Positions 23,101 through 34,298 of a stretch of DNA of 64,000 nucleotides are shown here, piece by piece. The notes under the pieces are model-generated. The model was not told the origin of the DNA and did not search any database. It saw nothing but the letters and a program-made list of their open reading frames with translations. The stretch comes from Lithodes maja. Its lineage: Eukaryota > Arthropoda > Malacostraca > Decapoda > Lithodidae. Location: positions 1-64,000 of the forward strand of contig JBAKBP010012337.1 in NCBI GenBank assembly GCA_037953745.1, written 5' to 3'. The number at the start of each line of letters is the position of its first letter. The first letter of the stretch is position 1. The translations under genes and the position numbers were made by a program.

Positions 23101-25100
23101 GGTGACAGGAGCGAGGGTGGCAGGGGTGAGGGTGATAGGAGCGAGGGTGACAGTGGTGAGGGTGACAAGAGCAAGGGTGGCAGGGGTGAGGGTGACTAGA
23201 GCGAGGGTTGCAGGGGTGACGGTGACAAGAGCGAGTGTTGCAAGGGTGCGGGTGGCAAGGGTGAGGGTGACAGGGTGAGGGTGGCAGGGGTGAGGGTGAC
23301 AGGGGTGAGGATGACAGTGGTGAGGGTGGCAGGGGAGAGGGTGACAAGAGCGAGGGTGGCAGGGGTGACGGTGACAAGAGCGAGTGTTGCAAGCGTGCGG
23401 GTGGCATGGGTGAGGGTGACAGGGTGAGGGTGGCAGGGGTGAGGGTGACAGGGGTGAGGATGACAGTGGTGAGGGTAACAGTGGTGAGGGTGACAGGGGT
23501 GAGGGTGACAGTGGTGAGGGTGGCAGGGGTGAGGGTAAAATGAGCGAGGGTGACAGTGGTGAGGGTGACAGGGGTGAGGGTGGCAGGGGTGAGGGTGACA
23601 GTGGTGAGGGTGACAGGGGTGAGGATGGCAGGGGTGAGGGTGACAGTGGTGTGGGTGAGAGTGGTGAGGGTTATAGTGGTGAGGGTGACAGGGGTGAGGG
23701 TGACAGTGGTGAGGGTAGGGTGACAGTGGTGAGGGTGACAGGGGTGAGGATGGCAGGGGTGAGGGTGACAGTGGTGAGGGTGACAGGTTGAGGGTGACAG
23801 GAACGAGGGTGACAGGAACAAGGGTGACAGTGGTGAGGGTGACAGGTTGAGGGTGACAGGGGTGAGGGTGACAGGAGCGAGGGTGACAGGGGTGAGGGTG
23901 GCAGGAGCGAGGGTGACAGTGGTGAGGGTGACAGTGGTGAGGGTGACAGGGGTGAGGGTGACAGGAGCGAGGATGACAGGGGTGAGGGTGACAGTGGTGA
24001 GGGTGACAGGAGCGAGGGTGGCAGGGGTGAGGGTGACAAGAGTGAGGGTGGCAGGGGTGAGGGTGGCTAGGGTGAGGGTGGCTGGGTTGAGGGTAGCAGG
24101 GGTGAGGGTGGCAGTGGTAAGGGTGACAGGGGTGAGGGTGGCTGGGGTGAGGGTGGCAGGGGTGAGGGTGACAGTGGTGTGGGTGAGAGTGGTGAGGGTT
24201 ATAGTGGTGAGGGTGACAGGGGTGAGGGTGACAGTGGTGAGGGTAGGGTGACAGTGGTGAGGGTGACAGGGGTGAGGATGGCAGGGGTGAGGGTGACAGT
24301 GGTGAGGGTGACAGGTTGAGGGTGACAGGAACGAGGGTGACAGGAACAAGGGTGACAGTGGTGAGGGTGACAGGTTGAGGGTGACAGGGGTGAGGGTGAC
24401 AGGGGTGAGGGTGACAGGAGCGAGGGTGACAGGGGTGAGGGTGGCAGGAGCGAGGGTGACAGTGGTGAGGGTGACAGTGGTGAGGGTGACAGGGGTGAGG
24501 GTGACAGGAGCGAGGATGACAGGGGTGAGGGTGACAGTGGTGAGGGTGACAGGAGCGAGGGTGGCAGGGGTGAGGGTGACAAGAGTGAGGGTGGCAGGGG
24601 TGAGGGTGGCTAGGGTGAGGGTGGCTGGGGTGAGGGTAGCAGGGGTGAGGGTGGCAGTGGTAAGGGTGACAGGGGTGAGGGTGGCTGGGGTGAGGGTGGC
24701 AGGGGTGAGGGTGGCAGGGGTGAGGGTGGCAGGGGTGAGGGTGACAGTGGTGAGGGTGGCTGGGGTGAGGGTGGCTGGCGTGAGGGTGACAGGGGTGGGG
24801 GTGGCTGGGGTGAGGGTGACAGGGGTGAGGGAGGCTGGGGTGAGGGTGGCAGGGGTGAGGGTGGCTGGCTTGAGGGTGACAGGGGTGAGGGTGACAGGGG
24901 TGAAGGTGACAGGGGTGAGGGTGGTAGGGGTGAGGGTGACAGGAGCGGGGGTGGCAAGGGTGAGGGTGGTTGGGGTAAGGGTGGCATGCAGGATCGATGG
25001 TGGAAGGAGTGAGGGTGGCAGTGGTGAGGGTGACAGGGGTGAGGGTGGCAATGGTGAGGGTGACAGGGGTGAGGGTGGCAGGGGTGAGGGTGACAGAGGT
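20165..25100. repeat. G-rich 15-bp minisatellite, about 4.9 kb, with higher-order duplications
   Basis: The basic unit is close to GGTGACAGGGGTGAG, with variants such as GGTGACAGGAGCGAG and GGTGGCTGGGGTGAG. GGG runs at short spacing make the plus strand a G-quadruplex candidate. Larger blocks recur: the phrase GCTGTAATATTGTGCAGGTT at 20424 and 21218 (794 bp apart) and the phrase GTGTGGGTGAGAGTGGTGAG from about 23650 and 24178 (528 bp apart). A long block around GACGTCATAGG recurs at about 20587, 21365 and 22518. Because the unit is 15 bp and lacks stops, long false ORFs appear in several frames on both strands. Confidence 0.95.
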
Positions 25101-25737
25101 GAGTACAAAGGAGTACAAAGGAAATCAAGCAACAACAGGTCTGGTGACCCTTCTAGGCTGCTTGTCCTCCAAAACACTGAAGAACAATTATCCAAACAGT
25201 GGTTTAGAGTGGGTAAGGGAACATTGGAAAGATAACTATTGCCCTGGAACTAATGTTCATGGCAGGATTAGGAAGTTAGTAGGGGACAGATGGGTTAGTA
25301 ACTGAGGGGGGGATAAAATGAAGTCATTCATTTACAAACGCAGTCAGTCCCGGGTTTGATGAAAGATATTTGTCTAGGCGAAGTTTAAATGAATCAACGG
25401 TGCTGCAGTCTATAACGTTTCGGGGAAGCCCATTCCACAAGTTGACAACTCGATTGAAGAAGAAATTCTTAGATTCGTGCTAGATAAAAGATTTACCGAT
25501 AATTTTGCAACCGTTTCCCCGAGTATAATTAGATTGGTTGATAGTGAAGTACTTACTACAGTTCATATTGTCGATGCCTTTGATGATTTTGAACACTTGA
25601 ATTAAGTCGCCTCTTAATCTGCGCTGGGTTAAAGGAAATAGATTTAATTCTCTAAGACACTCCTCGTATGGTTTGTTCTTTAGGCTAGGTATCATTTTGG
25701 TAACTCTACGTTGAACTCGTTCTAGCTTGTCTATATC
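25101..25737 (-). pseudogene. CR1-like LINE, 3' end (RT C-terminal region and 3' UTR)
   Basis: The minus strand encodes a non-LTR ORF2 tail: LERVQRRVTK, then RRLRGDLIQVFKIIKGID, then VNLWNGLPRNVIDCSTVDSF near the end. The 72-codon ORF at 25695-25480 is one piece; a stop splits it from the rest. The 3' end is two copies of CTTTGTACTC at 25101-25120, directly against the minisatellite. It is cut at its 5' side near 25737 by a family B element. The same family is at 50771-51794. Confidence 0.85.
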
Positions 25738-26033
25738 TTTGGTCCATTCGGCCCCATTCAGCCAACTGTTTTAAGACGTTTAACCCCATCCAGGTGTCAC
25801 TCGAGCCAGCATTGTATGGAGAAATCCGGCTTCGCTGGAGAAATTTTTCTATCGAAAAATTTACAAATTTAGCTTGCTGTCAAAACAAAAATATAAATAT
25901 GCTGGCTCGCCAGGAAAATATTGACACCTGGATGGGGGTAAACGTCTTAAAACAGTAGGCTAAATGAGGCCGAACGAATACAAACCAAAGAGAGAGGGAG
26001 ATAATGATAAAAGAAGCCGGTGACCCCCCTTAA
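25738..26033. mobile_element. Fold-back family B element (related to family A), left end incomplete
   Basis: The two arms are inverted copies: CATTCGGCCCCATTCAGCCA near 25747, and the complement of a similar stretch near 25955-25970. The centre has ATGCTGGCTCGCCAGG and the CCGGCTTCGCTGG-type hairpin. The right end is GGTGACCCCCCTTAA (TTAA at 26030-26033). Each arm carries two of the roughly 32-bp modules seen in family A. Confidence 0.8.
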
Positions 26034-26086
26034 GGGATGACAGAAAGCGGGCAAAACGCAGGGATGGCCGCTGGGTAAGTTGCATT

Positions 26087-26291
26087 TTAACCCTTTGACG
26101 ATCATGACGCATTTTGACAGTTTATTCTGGTTATCACTAGACGATACTATGCGATTTAGGAAAGATCTGTGGGAATATTAAGGGTACAGATTATCTCAGC
26201 TAACCCTCTGACTTCCATGTGCCCTTCCTAATCTGAATAAAAATCGTCTAATAATAGCCAGAAAACAGAACTGCATCATCGGATCTTTTAA
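26087..26291. mobile_element. TTAA-flanked piggyBac-like MITE
   Basis: It starts TTAACCCTTTGACGATCATG and ends GCATCATCGGATCTTTTAA. The TTAA pair and the partial inverted match of the ends support a small TTAA-target element. It is homologous to 48605-48835 and partly to 49042-49440. Confidence 0.65.
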
Positions 26292-26382
26292 GGGCTGTTA
26301 TGTATTTGGTACAAATTTGAATTATATATTACTTGAATACGCAGGTGCATGGTTAAATTAGGAATATATCGAATGTAAGCAG

Positions 26383-26421
<39 letters not shown>

Positions 26422-26664
26422 AAGTGTAACATGTGACTTAGATAAACAGACTGCAAAAACCTAGAGAGAGTGTGTGTGGGTGTGACCAAAGTATATATAA
26501 TCAGTCTTGGAAGAAATATATGAAGTGATGTGTATTATTATTATTATTATTATTATTGTTTATAATAATATTTTTATAATAATTATTTATTGGAGTGAGG
26601 TTATGCAAAATTTAATAGAAGATGCGTATGAATTGCATGTACTGTATAGTGCCATTATAGTGTG
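26292..26664. repeat. AT-rich spacer with (GA)n and (ATT)n microsatellites
   Basis: A GA run at about 26385-26421 and an ATT run at about 26534-26562. No gene seen; the 63-codon frame here is mostly the ATT run. Confidence 0.85.
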
Positions 26665-26937
26665 TAATTTGTGTCTATGCCTCCAGACTAGAGTGTAAAT
26701 AACACAGGCCTCAGATTAGAGTGCAAGTTGCGTTCATGTCTTCAGAAGCTAGTTCCGTTGATGACTCCAGATTAGAGTGCAAATCATGTTCATGTCTTCA
26801 GATTTGAGTGCAAATTACGTTCATGTCTTCAGGTGAGTGTAAATTGCGTTCATGACTTCAGGTGAGAGTGTAAATTACGTTCACGTCTCCAGGTGCAAGT
26901 GCAAATTGCGTTCGTCTTCATATTTGAGTGCAACAAT
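26665..26937. repeat. Degenerate tandem repeat of about 32-34 bp
   Basis: The phrases GAGTGCAAATTACGTTCATG and TCTTCAG recur about eight times with small changes. Confidence 0.8.
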
Positions 26938-27049
26938 GTCGTACAATTCCCCTGGTTTGAGTGGTTTGAGTGTCGTGTGCATGCCTGGTGAAGCTTGTAT
27001 TGCTGCGTGACTTGGGTCAGAACAGGTACAGGACAAAGGAAGGGTATTG

Positions 27050-27235
27050 CTGCTCCTCTCTCTCTCTGGCATACCTCTCGTGCTCTGCTTTTCTTTCTCT
27101 CTCTCTCTCTCTCACTCATTCTCTCTCTTTGTTTGTGTGTTTGCGGGCATCTGTGTGTGTGTGTGTGTATGCGCGCGGGCGTCTCTATCTCTCTCTCTCC
27201 CTCTAAGTGTGTGTGTGTGGGGGGGGGGGGGGTCT
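27050..27235. repeat. CT, GT and poly-G microsatellite cluster
   Basis: CT runs at 27054-27126 and 27188-27203, a GT run near 27150-27167, and a run of about 14 G at 27217-27232. The overlapping ORFs here (26850-27442) are low-complexity artefacts. Confidence 0.9.
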
Positions 27236-27404
27236 CTATATGTGTATTTGTGTGAGTGTCTGTGCTTCATGGCCATATTATCTGCTGAGCCTGTTGCATT
27301 AATAGTCACCCCAGCTGTCTATAACTGTGTGGCCGCAGCACCGGAAACTATACAGCTGATTACGACCCTATTATCGTGGAGTTTGGGTAGTATGTGGCGT
27401 GGTA

Positions 27405-28210
27405 GAGTCATTAAGTCAGGTCAGGTGAATGTCGTGTATTAATGGTGGTTAAGTCGGTAAATCAGGTCAGGTGAATGTCATGATTAACGGTGACAAAGTC
27501 GTTAAGTCAGGTCAGGTGTATGTCGGGGAATAACGGTTATAATGTCATTAGGTCAGGTCAAGTGCATGTCAGGGATTATCGTTAGGTAATTTTCAGGTGA
27601 ATTTTAGGGAATAATGGTGATAAAGTCGTTAGGTCAGGTCAGGTCAATATCAGGCATTAACGGTGATAAAGTCGTTAAGACAGGTCAGGTGAATGTCAGG
27701 GATTAACGGCAAAAAAGTCGTTAAGGCAGCTCAGGTGAATGTCAGGGATTAACGGTGATAAAGTCGTTAAGGCAGGTCAGGTGAATGTCAAGGATTAACG
27801 GTGATAAAGTCGTTAAGGCAGGTCAGGTGAATGTCAAGGATTAACGGTGATAAAGTCGTTAAGGGGGGATTGACATATTGATCTGCTCATGTATATTATA
27901 TCCTTTTATAATTTGTTTTTAATATCCTCCCTAGACCTCTAGCAAGCTAAAAAAAATGCCCCCCAGACCCTCCTTCAAGGTAATGTTGTTAATTTGTTCC
28001 GGCCTTTGGCCGGATCCTCTTGAAGTACAGGCTCGCTATCGTTCGCCAGGACAAAATTTACACCTAATTAACCCGAAAAGACTTAATATTGACAAAGAAA
28101 TGGGGCGAATGCCATAATATCAGAAAACTAATGGGGCTAAACATGAGGAAGAAGGAGGACCAGAAAAATTACCCATCTCCCTTAAGTCAGGTCAGGTGAA
28201 TGTCGTGGAT
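27405..28210. repeat. 46-bp tandem repeat, interrupted by a family A element
   Basis: The unit includes GTCAGGTGAATGTCAGGGAT and then TAACGGTGATAAAGTCGTTA; phase positions 27731 and 27777 give a 46-bp period. About ten units run to 27862. The array then resumes at 28186 (GTCAGGTCAGGTGAATGTCG) after the inserted element. Confidence 0.9.
27859..28185 (-). mobile_element. TTAA-flanked family A element inside the 46-bp repeat
   Basis: The left junction is AAAGTCGTTAAGGGGGG and the right junction CTCCCTTAAGTCAGGTCAGG. Uninterrupted neighbouring units read AAAGTCGTTAAGGCAGGTCA, so the pre-insertion site had a single TTAA, which is now duplicated. This is direct evidence for a TTAA target duplication. 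Internal landmarks match the family. Confidence 0.92.
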
Positions 28211-28868
28211 TTGACACCAATTGACCACATGCGAGTTTCATACTATAAGGATATTGGAGCTGTAAAACTTCAATATTTAGCAGGATTACCAGCTAAAATA
28301 CGTTACAGAACATTTATAAACACATAAAATCAAATTCCTCTTACTTTTTATTCATTTGATGCCTACATTATTATTGCATTTCTGTTTTATATCGCTGTTT
28401 AAGGATAAATCTTCCTTGCAGCCTCACACTCGCAAGTGATCAATTGCAACGGTTCTCCTTGGTACGTGTAAGGCCGGTATCACACGAGCGCTATTTCCCT
28501 AAACATTTATCTTCAACACTGGTTTGGCAGCTTATGTGGTCAACAGATCAAAAATTTCGGTGGCCTTAATTCATCTACCATCAGTCTAGTTTCCGATACC
28601 GTTGCAAAATATTCCAGAAATGTTGCCAGAATTTTTTTGATCATCGAATGTTGACTATAAAAGCTCGTGTGTGAAGTGCATGGTGAATGTTATATTTGAG
28701 TGGCCGTGGATGTGGATGTAGTCTGTAACCAGTACAATCAGCTGATCATCCCCTAGCATATACGTGTTCTTCAGTCAACTTGTTTAATCCGCAGTTTCAG
28801 AATATTATTTAGGATTTTTAGAAGCTTAAAAGTTAATGTATTAAATACATTAGGAAAATGGATTTCGG
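28211..28868. other. Unassigned spacer with a possible small MITE
   Basis: No gene seen. At about 28470-28685, GGTATCACACGAGCGCTATT near the left and AGCTCGTGTGTGA near the right are roughly inverted, suggesting a degraded MITE. Just after it, GTGGATGTGGATGTAGTCTG faintly recalls SINE family 1. Confidence 0.35.
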
Positions 28869-29068
28869 TAAAGAACGCCGGTTCTTCCAAAATTACAGGC
28901 TCACTATCGTTCGCCAGGAAAAAATAGCACAAAAGGTCTTAATATTGACAAAGGAATGGGGCGCAAGGTCTTAAAATCAACAAAATAATGGGGCAAGCGG
29001 GTTAAAATCTCAAAAATAATGGGTATAAGCATGAGGAAGAAAGGGGACTCGATAAGCGGCGGTGCTAA
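28869..29068 (-). mobile_element. Family A element, partial
   Basis: It retains the ACAGGCTCACTATCGTTCGC core and the following modules (GGTCTTAATATTGACAAAGG and AATGGGGC). The left third and both TTAA ends are missing or unrecognisable. Confidence 0.75.
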
Positions 29069-29940
29069 ATCATTTATTTGACTAACCGTACTGAACTAGT
29101 GGTCATTTGTTTCTCCTGTTGACTTCAAATACTTGATACTTCTATGATTATATTAGGACATAATATGCCTGATGGTATTAAATTTTCTTTGTCGTGGATA
29201 TGCCATAATTTTGAAATCAAACATCTTGTAAATATGTAAACCTTTTTATATATGGCAATACACTTTATGAACTATACTTTTACTGTAAGTTTACTGTGGT
29301 ATCATTTATGAAATTTGACACAGATTCGAAGCACTGACGTACAGAGATTACATCTTATCCAATTCTAAGTGGTTAGAAGCATAAGCCTACCAGATGACAG
29401 CTACCGTAGAGAGGATAATGTAAATATAGATGTCCAAGAAGGCATACATGTAGAGCGGCTCTGAGGGGCTAACACATGATGACTAGTGAGGGATACAACA
29501 TGGCTGCCACAATAGAGAGAGTGGGGTAAGCATAGAGGGTCGAGGAGGTATACAAGGTCGCGTCTAAAATGTCTAAAGTTTATTCTATCTATTCTATATA
29601 TTCAGGCCCAATCCTCACTTTTCCTTCTTTGTTTCCCCTATTTCCCTTTTTTCTGTTTTTTTTGGGGGGTGGCCAACTCAAGACAAAGCCAGAATAGGGA
29701 CAACACAACAGAAAACAATGAACACACAAAACCAAAATTCAAATTAACACATCTAAAATGTCTAAAGTACTAAATATAAAGGGGCAGGTAGGTATGGAAG
29801 ATGGCAGCCGTGAAGGTATGAAATATGGCGGTTAGTAAGGCATACAATGTGGCAGCTGGTGAGGTATTCAAGATGGATGCTAAGTTGGGGCCAGTATAAA
29901 GGGCCTGGTAGGTTAAAGGCCGGACCAACTTCGCCACTGT
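29069..29940. other. Unassigned spacer
   Basis: No gene seen. Loose repeats of the phrase AGGTATACAAGATGG-like begin near 29470, and GTCTAAA(G/A) phrases recur at 29570 and 29755. Confidence 0.4.
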
Positions 29941-29944
29941 TGTG

Positions 29945-30140
29945 GTAATGGTCGGGGTAACTAGCGGGTCTAGGAGGCTGGTGAGGTGTACAAGATGGAG
30001 GCTGGTGAGTTATGCAAGATGGAGGCTGGTGAGGTATACAAGATGGAGGCTGGTGAGGTATACAATATGGCGGACAGGTTGGGGTCAGAATAAGGGGCTG
30101 CAGGTTGAAGACCAGACCAACTTCGCCACTGTTCTTTCCA
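29945..30140. repeat. Left flanking repeat of the 328-bp array, with a 24-bp internal repeat
   Basis: It contains GGTAACTAGCGGGTCTAGGA, four 24-bp units of GCTGGTGAGGTATACAAGAT plus GGAG, and CAGACCAACTTCGCCACTGT. A copy lies at 33960-34145, on the far side of the satellite. Confidence 0.85.
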
Positions 30141-30377
30141 TTCTTTAACCATTTTTAAAAAATTTTAACCATTCTTTAACCATTCTTTAACTGCCTTCGT
30201 GGTGTAATGCATTAGGTGTTGATATTCGGTGTGAGCGTCCTGGGTTCAAATCCACGGACTGCCACATGTGTTTGTAATATTTCATTAATCGATTTTAGGA
30301 GTAGAGTTGGTTGTTGGATAGAACATAATAATTGATATTGGTTCAGGAGTAATTTATCGAGAGGCCTTCCCTAGTGG

Positions 30378-30822
30378 TTAACCCGTGGAGCCCCGGCTAG
30401 TTTTGTATTGTTTGTTCACCAGAACCCGGCCGGTTTTCAAAAAATGGTTTTATTCCAGAAACAATAGCGAATGGGTTAGGAATGAAGGAAAAACCACGAA
30501 AAACCGCTCAAAAAGCTTAAAGAATGGTCCTACAGAGCCCCCGAAAACGTATATTACAAGAGTAAAAATTGAAGGCAATTACCTCAAAAAACTAGGTTAT
30601 TGCGGGCTCACGCGCACGCACGTGGACTTTGAGAGTTTTCAACCATCGGCACGGTTGCGTGGGATACGTACACAGTTCCCATACAAATCTGAGCCCTCTC
30701 GAGTGGCTACACCTGAGGTTACGGTCGGAGCAATTAGGGTGACTCGTCAGATGCGTCACTGGGGCTGTGCGTTACATACATCGCCGACGCGTCAGACGCG
30801 TCGCTGGGGCTGTACGGGTTAA
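30378..30822. mobile_element. TTAA-flanked piggyBac-like non-autonomous element in satellite unit 1
   Basis: The ends are TTAACCCGTGGAGCCCCGGC and the complement of TTAACCCGTACAGCCCCAGC, about 20 bp with few mismatches. The host unit reads CTAGTGGTTAAGGCCCC in the other copies, so the empty site with one TTAA is known. No transposase frame; the 145-codon ORF inside has no recognisable motif. Confidence 0.9.
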
Positions 30823-31814
30823 GGCCCCATTAATTGCTCTTTCCATTCACATATGCATAGCCTACGTGAGTTGCAGTTGGGATGTGTGTACATGCTTAGA
30901 TTGACATGCAGGATTCGAAGTTGCATAATAAATCGTAGGCAGTGTCCACCATTCATTAACTGCCTTCGTGGTGTAATGCATAAGGTATTGATATTCGGTG
31001 TGAGCGTCCTGGGCTCGAATCCACCGACTGCCACATGTGTTTGTAATATTTCATTAATCGATTTTAGGAGTAGAGTTGGTTGTTGGATAGAACATAATAA
31101 TTGATATTGGTTCAGGAGTAATTTATCGAGAGGCCTTCCCTAGTGGTTAAGGCCCCATTAATTGCTCTTTCCATTCACATATGCATAGCTTACGTGAGTT
31201 GCAGTTGGGATGTGTGTACATGCTTAGACTGATATGCAGGATTCGAAGTTGCATAATAAATCGTAGGCAGTGTCCACCATTCTTTAACTGCCTTCGTGGT
31301 GTAATGCATAAGGTGTTGATATTCGGTGTGAGAGTCCTGGGTTCGAATCCACGGACTGCCACATATGTTTGAAATATTTCAGTTAATCGATTTTAGGAGT
31401 AGAGTTGGTTGTTGGATAGAACATAATAATTTATATTGGTTCAGGAGTAATTTATCGAGAGGCCTTCCCTAGTGGTTAAGGCCCCATTAATTGCGCTTTC
31501 CATTCACATATGCATAGCCTACGTGAGTTGCAGTTGGGATGTGTGTACATGCTTAGATTGATATACAGGATTCGAAGTTGCATAATAAATTGTAGGCAGT
31601 GTCCACCATTCTTTAACTGCCTTTGTGGTGTAATGCATAAGGTGTTGATATTCGGTATGAGCGTCCTGGGTTCGAATCCACGGACTGCCACATGTGTTTG
31701 TAATATTTCATTAATCGATTTTAGGAGTAGAGTTGGTTGATAAATAGAACATAATAATTGATATTGGTTCAGGAGTAATTTATCGAGAGGCCTTCCCTAG
31801 TGGTTAAGGCCCCA

Positions 31815-32049
31815 TTAACCCTCTCCGACATATGACGCGATTTTGAGCCGATTAGGGATACTTTAAAGCCTTTGTTACCATCAGGGGTATTTAGAAACCT
31901 TTAGTTTAGTTACTTCAACCTCTGCAGTTGTCTTTGAGTTAGCTGTGTGCAGAAAACTAATTTTGGAGAGGTAATTATAAGAGTGAGAAAACTCTATTTC
32001 TTATTGCTAATCTGGCAACCTCTGCATCATAGGAGTCTGAAGGGGTTAA
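31815..32049. mobile_element. TTAA-flanked piggyBac-like MITE in a satellite unit
   Basis: The ends are TTAACCCTCTCCGACATATG and the complement of TTAACCCCTTCAGACTCCTA. Other units read CCCCATTAATTGCTC, giving the empty site with one TTAA. Non-coding, 235 bp including both TTAA copies. Confidence 0.88.
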
Positions 32050-33959
32050 TTGCTCTTTCCATTCACATATGCATAGCCTACGTGAGTTGCAGTTGGGATA
32101 TGTGTATATGCTTAGATTGATATGCAGGATTCGAAGTTGCATAATAAATCGTAGGCAGTGTCCACCATTCTTTAACTGCCTTCGTGGTGTAATGCATAAG
32201 GTGTTGATATTCGGTGTGAGCGTCCTGGGTTCGAATCCACGGACTGCCACATGTGTTTGTAAGATTTCATTAATCGATTTTAGGAGTAGAGTTGGTTGTT
32301 GGATAGAACATAATAATTGATATTGGTTCAGGAGTAATTTATCGAGAGGCCTTCCCTAGTGGTTAAGGCCCCATTAATTGCTCTTTCCATTCACATATGC
32401 ATAGCCTACGTGAGTTGCAGTTGGGATGTGTGTACATGCTTAGATTGATATGCAGGATTCGAAGTTGCATAATAAATCGTAGGCAGTGTCCACCATTCTT
32501 TAAATGCCTTCGTGGTGTAATGCATAAGGTGTTGATATTCGGTGTGAGCGTCCTGGGTTCGAATCCACGGACTGCCACATGTGTTTGTAATATTTCATTA
32601 ATCGATTTTAGGAGTAGAGTTGGTTGTTGGATAGAACATAATAATTGATATTGGTTCAGGAGTAATTTATCGAGAGGCCTTCCCTAGTGGTTAAGGCCCC
32701 ATTAATTGCTCTTTCCATTTACATATGCATAGCCTATGTGAGTTGCAGTTGGGATGTGTGTACATGCTTAGATTGATATGCAGGATTCGAAGTTGCATAA
32801 TAAATCGTAGGCAGTGTCCACCATTCTTTAACTGCCTTCGTGGTGTAATGCATAAGGTGTTGATATTCGGTGTGAGCGTCCTGGGTTCGAATCCACGGAC
32901 TGCCACTTGTGTTTGAAATATTTCATTAATCGATTTTAGGAGTAGAGTTGGTTGTTGGATAGAACATAATAATTGATATTGGTTCAGGAGTAATTTATCA
33001 TGAGGCCTTCTCCAGTGGTTAAGGCCCCATTAATTGCTCTTTCCATTCACATATGCATAGCCTACGTGAGTTACAGTTGGGATGTGTGTACATGCTTAGA
33101 TTGATATGCAGGATTCGAAGTTGCATAATAAATTGTAGGCAGTGTCCACCATTCTTTAACTACCTTTGTGGTGTAATGCATAAGGTGTTGATATTCGGTA
33201 TGAGCGTCCTGGGTTCGAATCCACGGACTGCCACATATGTTTGTAATATTTCATTAATCGATTTTAGGAGTAGAGTTGGTTGTTGGATAGAACATAATAA
33301 TTGATATTGGTTCAGGAGTAATTTATCGAGAGGCCTTCCCTAGTGGTTAAGGCCCCATTAATTGCTCTTTCCATTCACATATGCATAGCCTACGTGAGTT
33401 GCAGTTGGGATGTGTGTACATGCTTAGATTAATATGCAGGATTCGAAGTTGCATAATAAATCGTAGGCAGTGTCCACCATTCTTTAACTGCCTTTGTGGT
33501 GTAATGCATAAGGTGTTGATATTCGGTGTGAGCGTCCTGGGTTCGAATCCACGGACTGCCACATGTGTTTGTAATATTTCATTAATCGATTTTAGGAGTA
33601 GAGTTGGTTGTTGGATAGAACATAATAATTGATATTGGTTCAGGAGTAATTTATCGAGAGGCCTTCCCTAGTGGTTAAGGCCCCATTAATTGCTCTTTCC
33701 ATTCACATATGCATAGCCTACGTGAGTTGCAGTTGGGATGTGTGTACATGCTTAGATTGATATGCAGGATTCGAAGTTGCATAATAAATCGTAGGCAGTG
33801 TCCACCATTCTATAACTGCCTTCGTGGTGTAATGCATAAGGTGTTGATATTCGGTGTGAGTGTCCTGGGTTCGAATCCACGGACTGCCACATGTGTTTGT
33901 AATATTTCATTAATCGATTTTAGGAGTAGAGTTGATTGTTCGATAGAACAAAATAATGG

Positions 33960-34145
33960 AAATGGTTGGGGTAACTAGCGGGTCTAGGAGGCTTGTGAGG
34001 TATACAAGATGAAGGCTGGTGAGGTATACAAAATGGCGGACAGATTGGGGTCAGTATAAGGCACTGGTAGGTTAAAGGCCAGACCAACTCCGTCACTGTT
34101 ATGGTCGGGGTAACTAGCGGGTCTTGGAGGCTATCAAGGCTGCTA
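33960..34145. repeat. Right flanking repeat of the 328-bp array
   Basis: A copy of 29945-30140 with fewer 24-bp units; GGTAACTAGCGGGTC appears twice in it (33969 and 34109). Confidence 0.8.
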
Positions 34146-34189
34146 ACGACCTTCTTCCAACACGAGTACAAATACATACTACGACTACG

Positions 34190-34195
<6 letters not shown>

Positions 34196-34225
<30 letters not shown>
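34196..34225. repeat. (CT)n microsatellite
   Basis: Uninterrupted CT run. Confidence 0.95.
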
Positions 34226-34228
<3 letters not shown>

Positions 34229-34298
34229 ATAACATTATAGTACCGTTATTTAAAAGCATCTTGGCTATGGCATAACATTTAGGTCGCCTAATCTGAAC

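Larger units (their letters stand above)
30150..33950 (+). repeat. 328-bp satellite, ten units, carrying tRNA-like promoter boxes
   Basis: Unit starts (AACTGCC) fall at 30189, 30958, 31286, 31615, 32174, 32502, 32830, 33158, 33486 and 33814. Spacing is 328-329 bp except where transposons add 441 and 231 bp. Each unit has TGGTGTAATGCATAAGG (A-box-like) and GGGTTCGAATCC (B box) about 45 bases later, as in a tRNA-derived SINE head. A second weaker pair is CTAGTGGTTAAGGC and GGATTCGAAG. The cloverleaf is poor, so these are not functional tRNAs. Small ORFs on both strands repeat in every unit and are not genes. Confidence 0.93.

Noticed and set aside
20126..25235. Very long ORFs (up to 961 codons) rich in Ser/Pro, Thr/Pro, His/Pro/Cys or Arg/Val/Gly
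   Set aside because: They overlap on both strands and several frames of a 15-bp repeat without stop codons; this is what the repeat period predicts, not protein coding.
27405..27862. CRISPR array
   Set aside because: Direct tandem repeats with no unique spacers, in a eukaryotic repeat context.
28470..28685. MITE with GTATCACACGAGC ends
   Set aside because: The inverted match is short and imperfect and no target duplication is visible; kept only as a low-confidence remark.
30210..30280. Functional tRNA genes in the satellite
   Set aside because: A and B boxes are present, but the acceptor and T stems pair poorly and the sequence continues as a repeat; SINE-like origin fits better.
30853..33978. 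Families of 71- and 83-codon ORFs repeated on both strands
   Set aside because: They recur because the 328-bp unit recurs; both strands are open in the same place, and similarity between copies is at DNA level.
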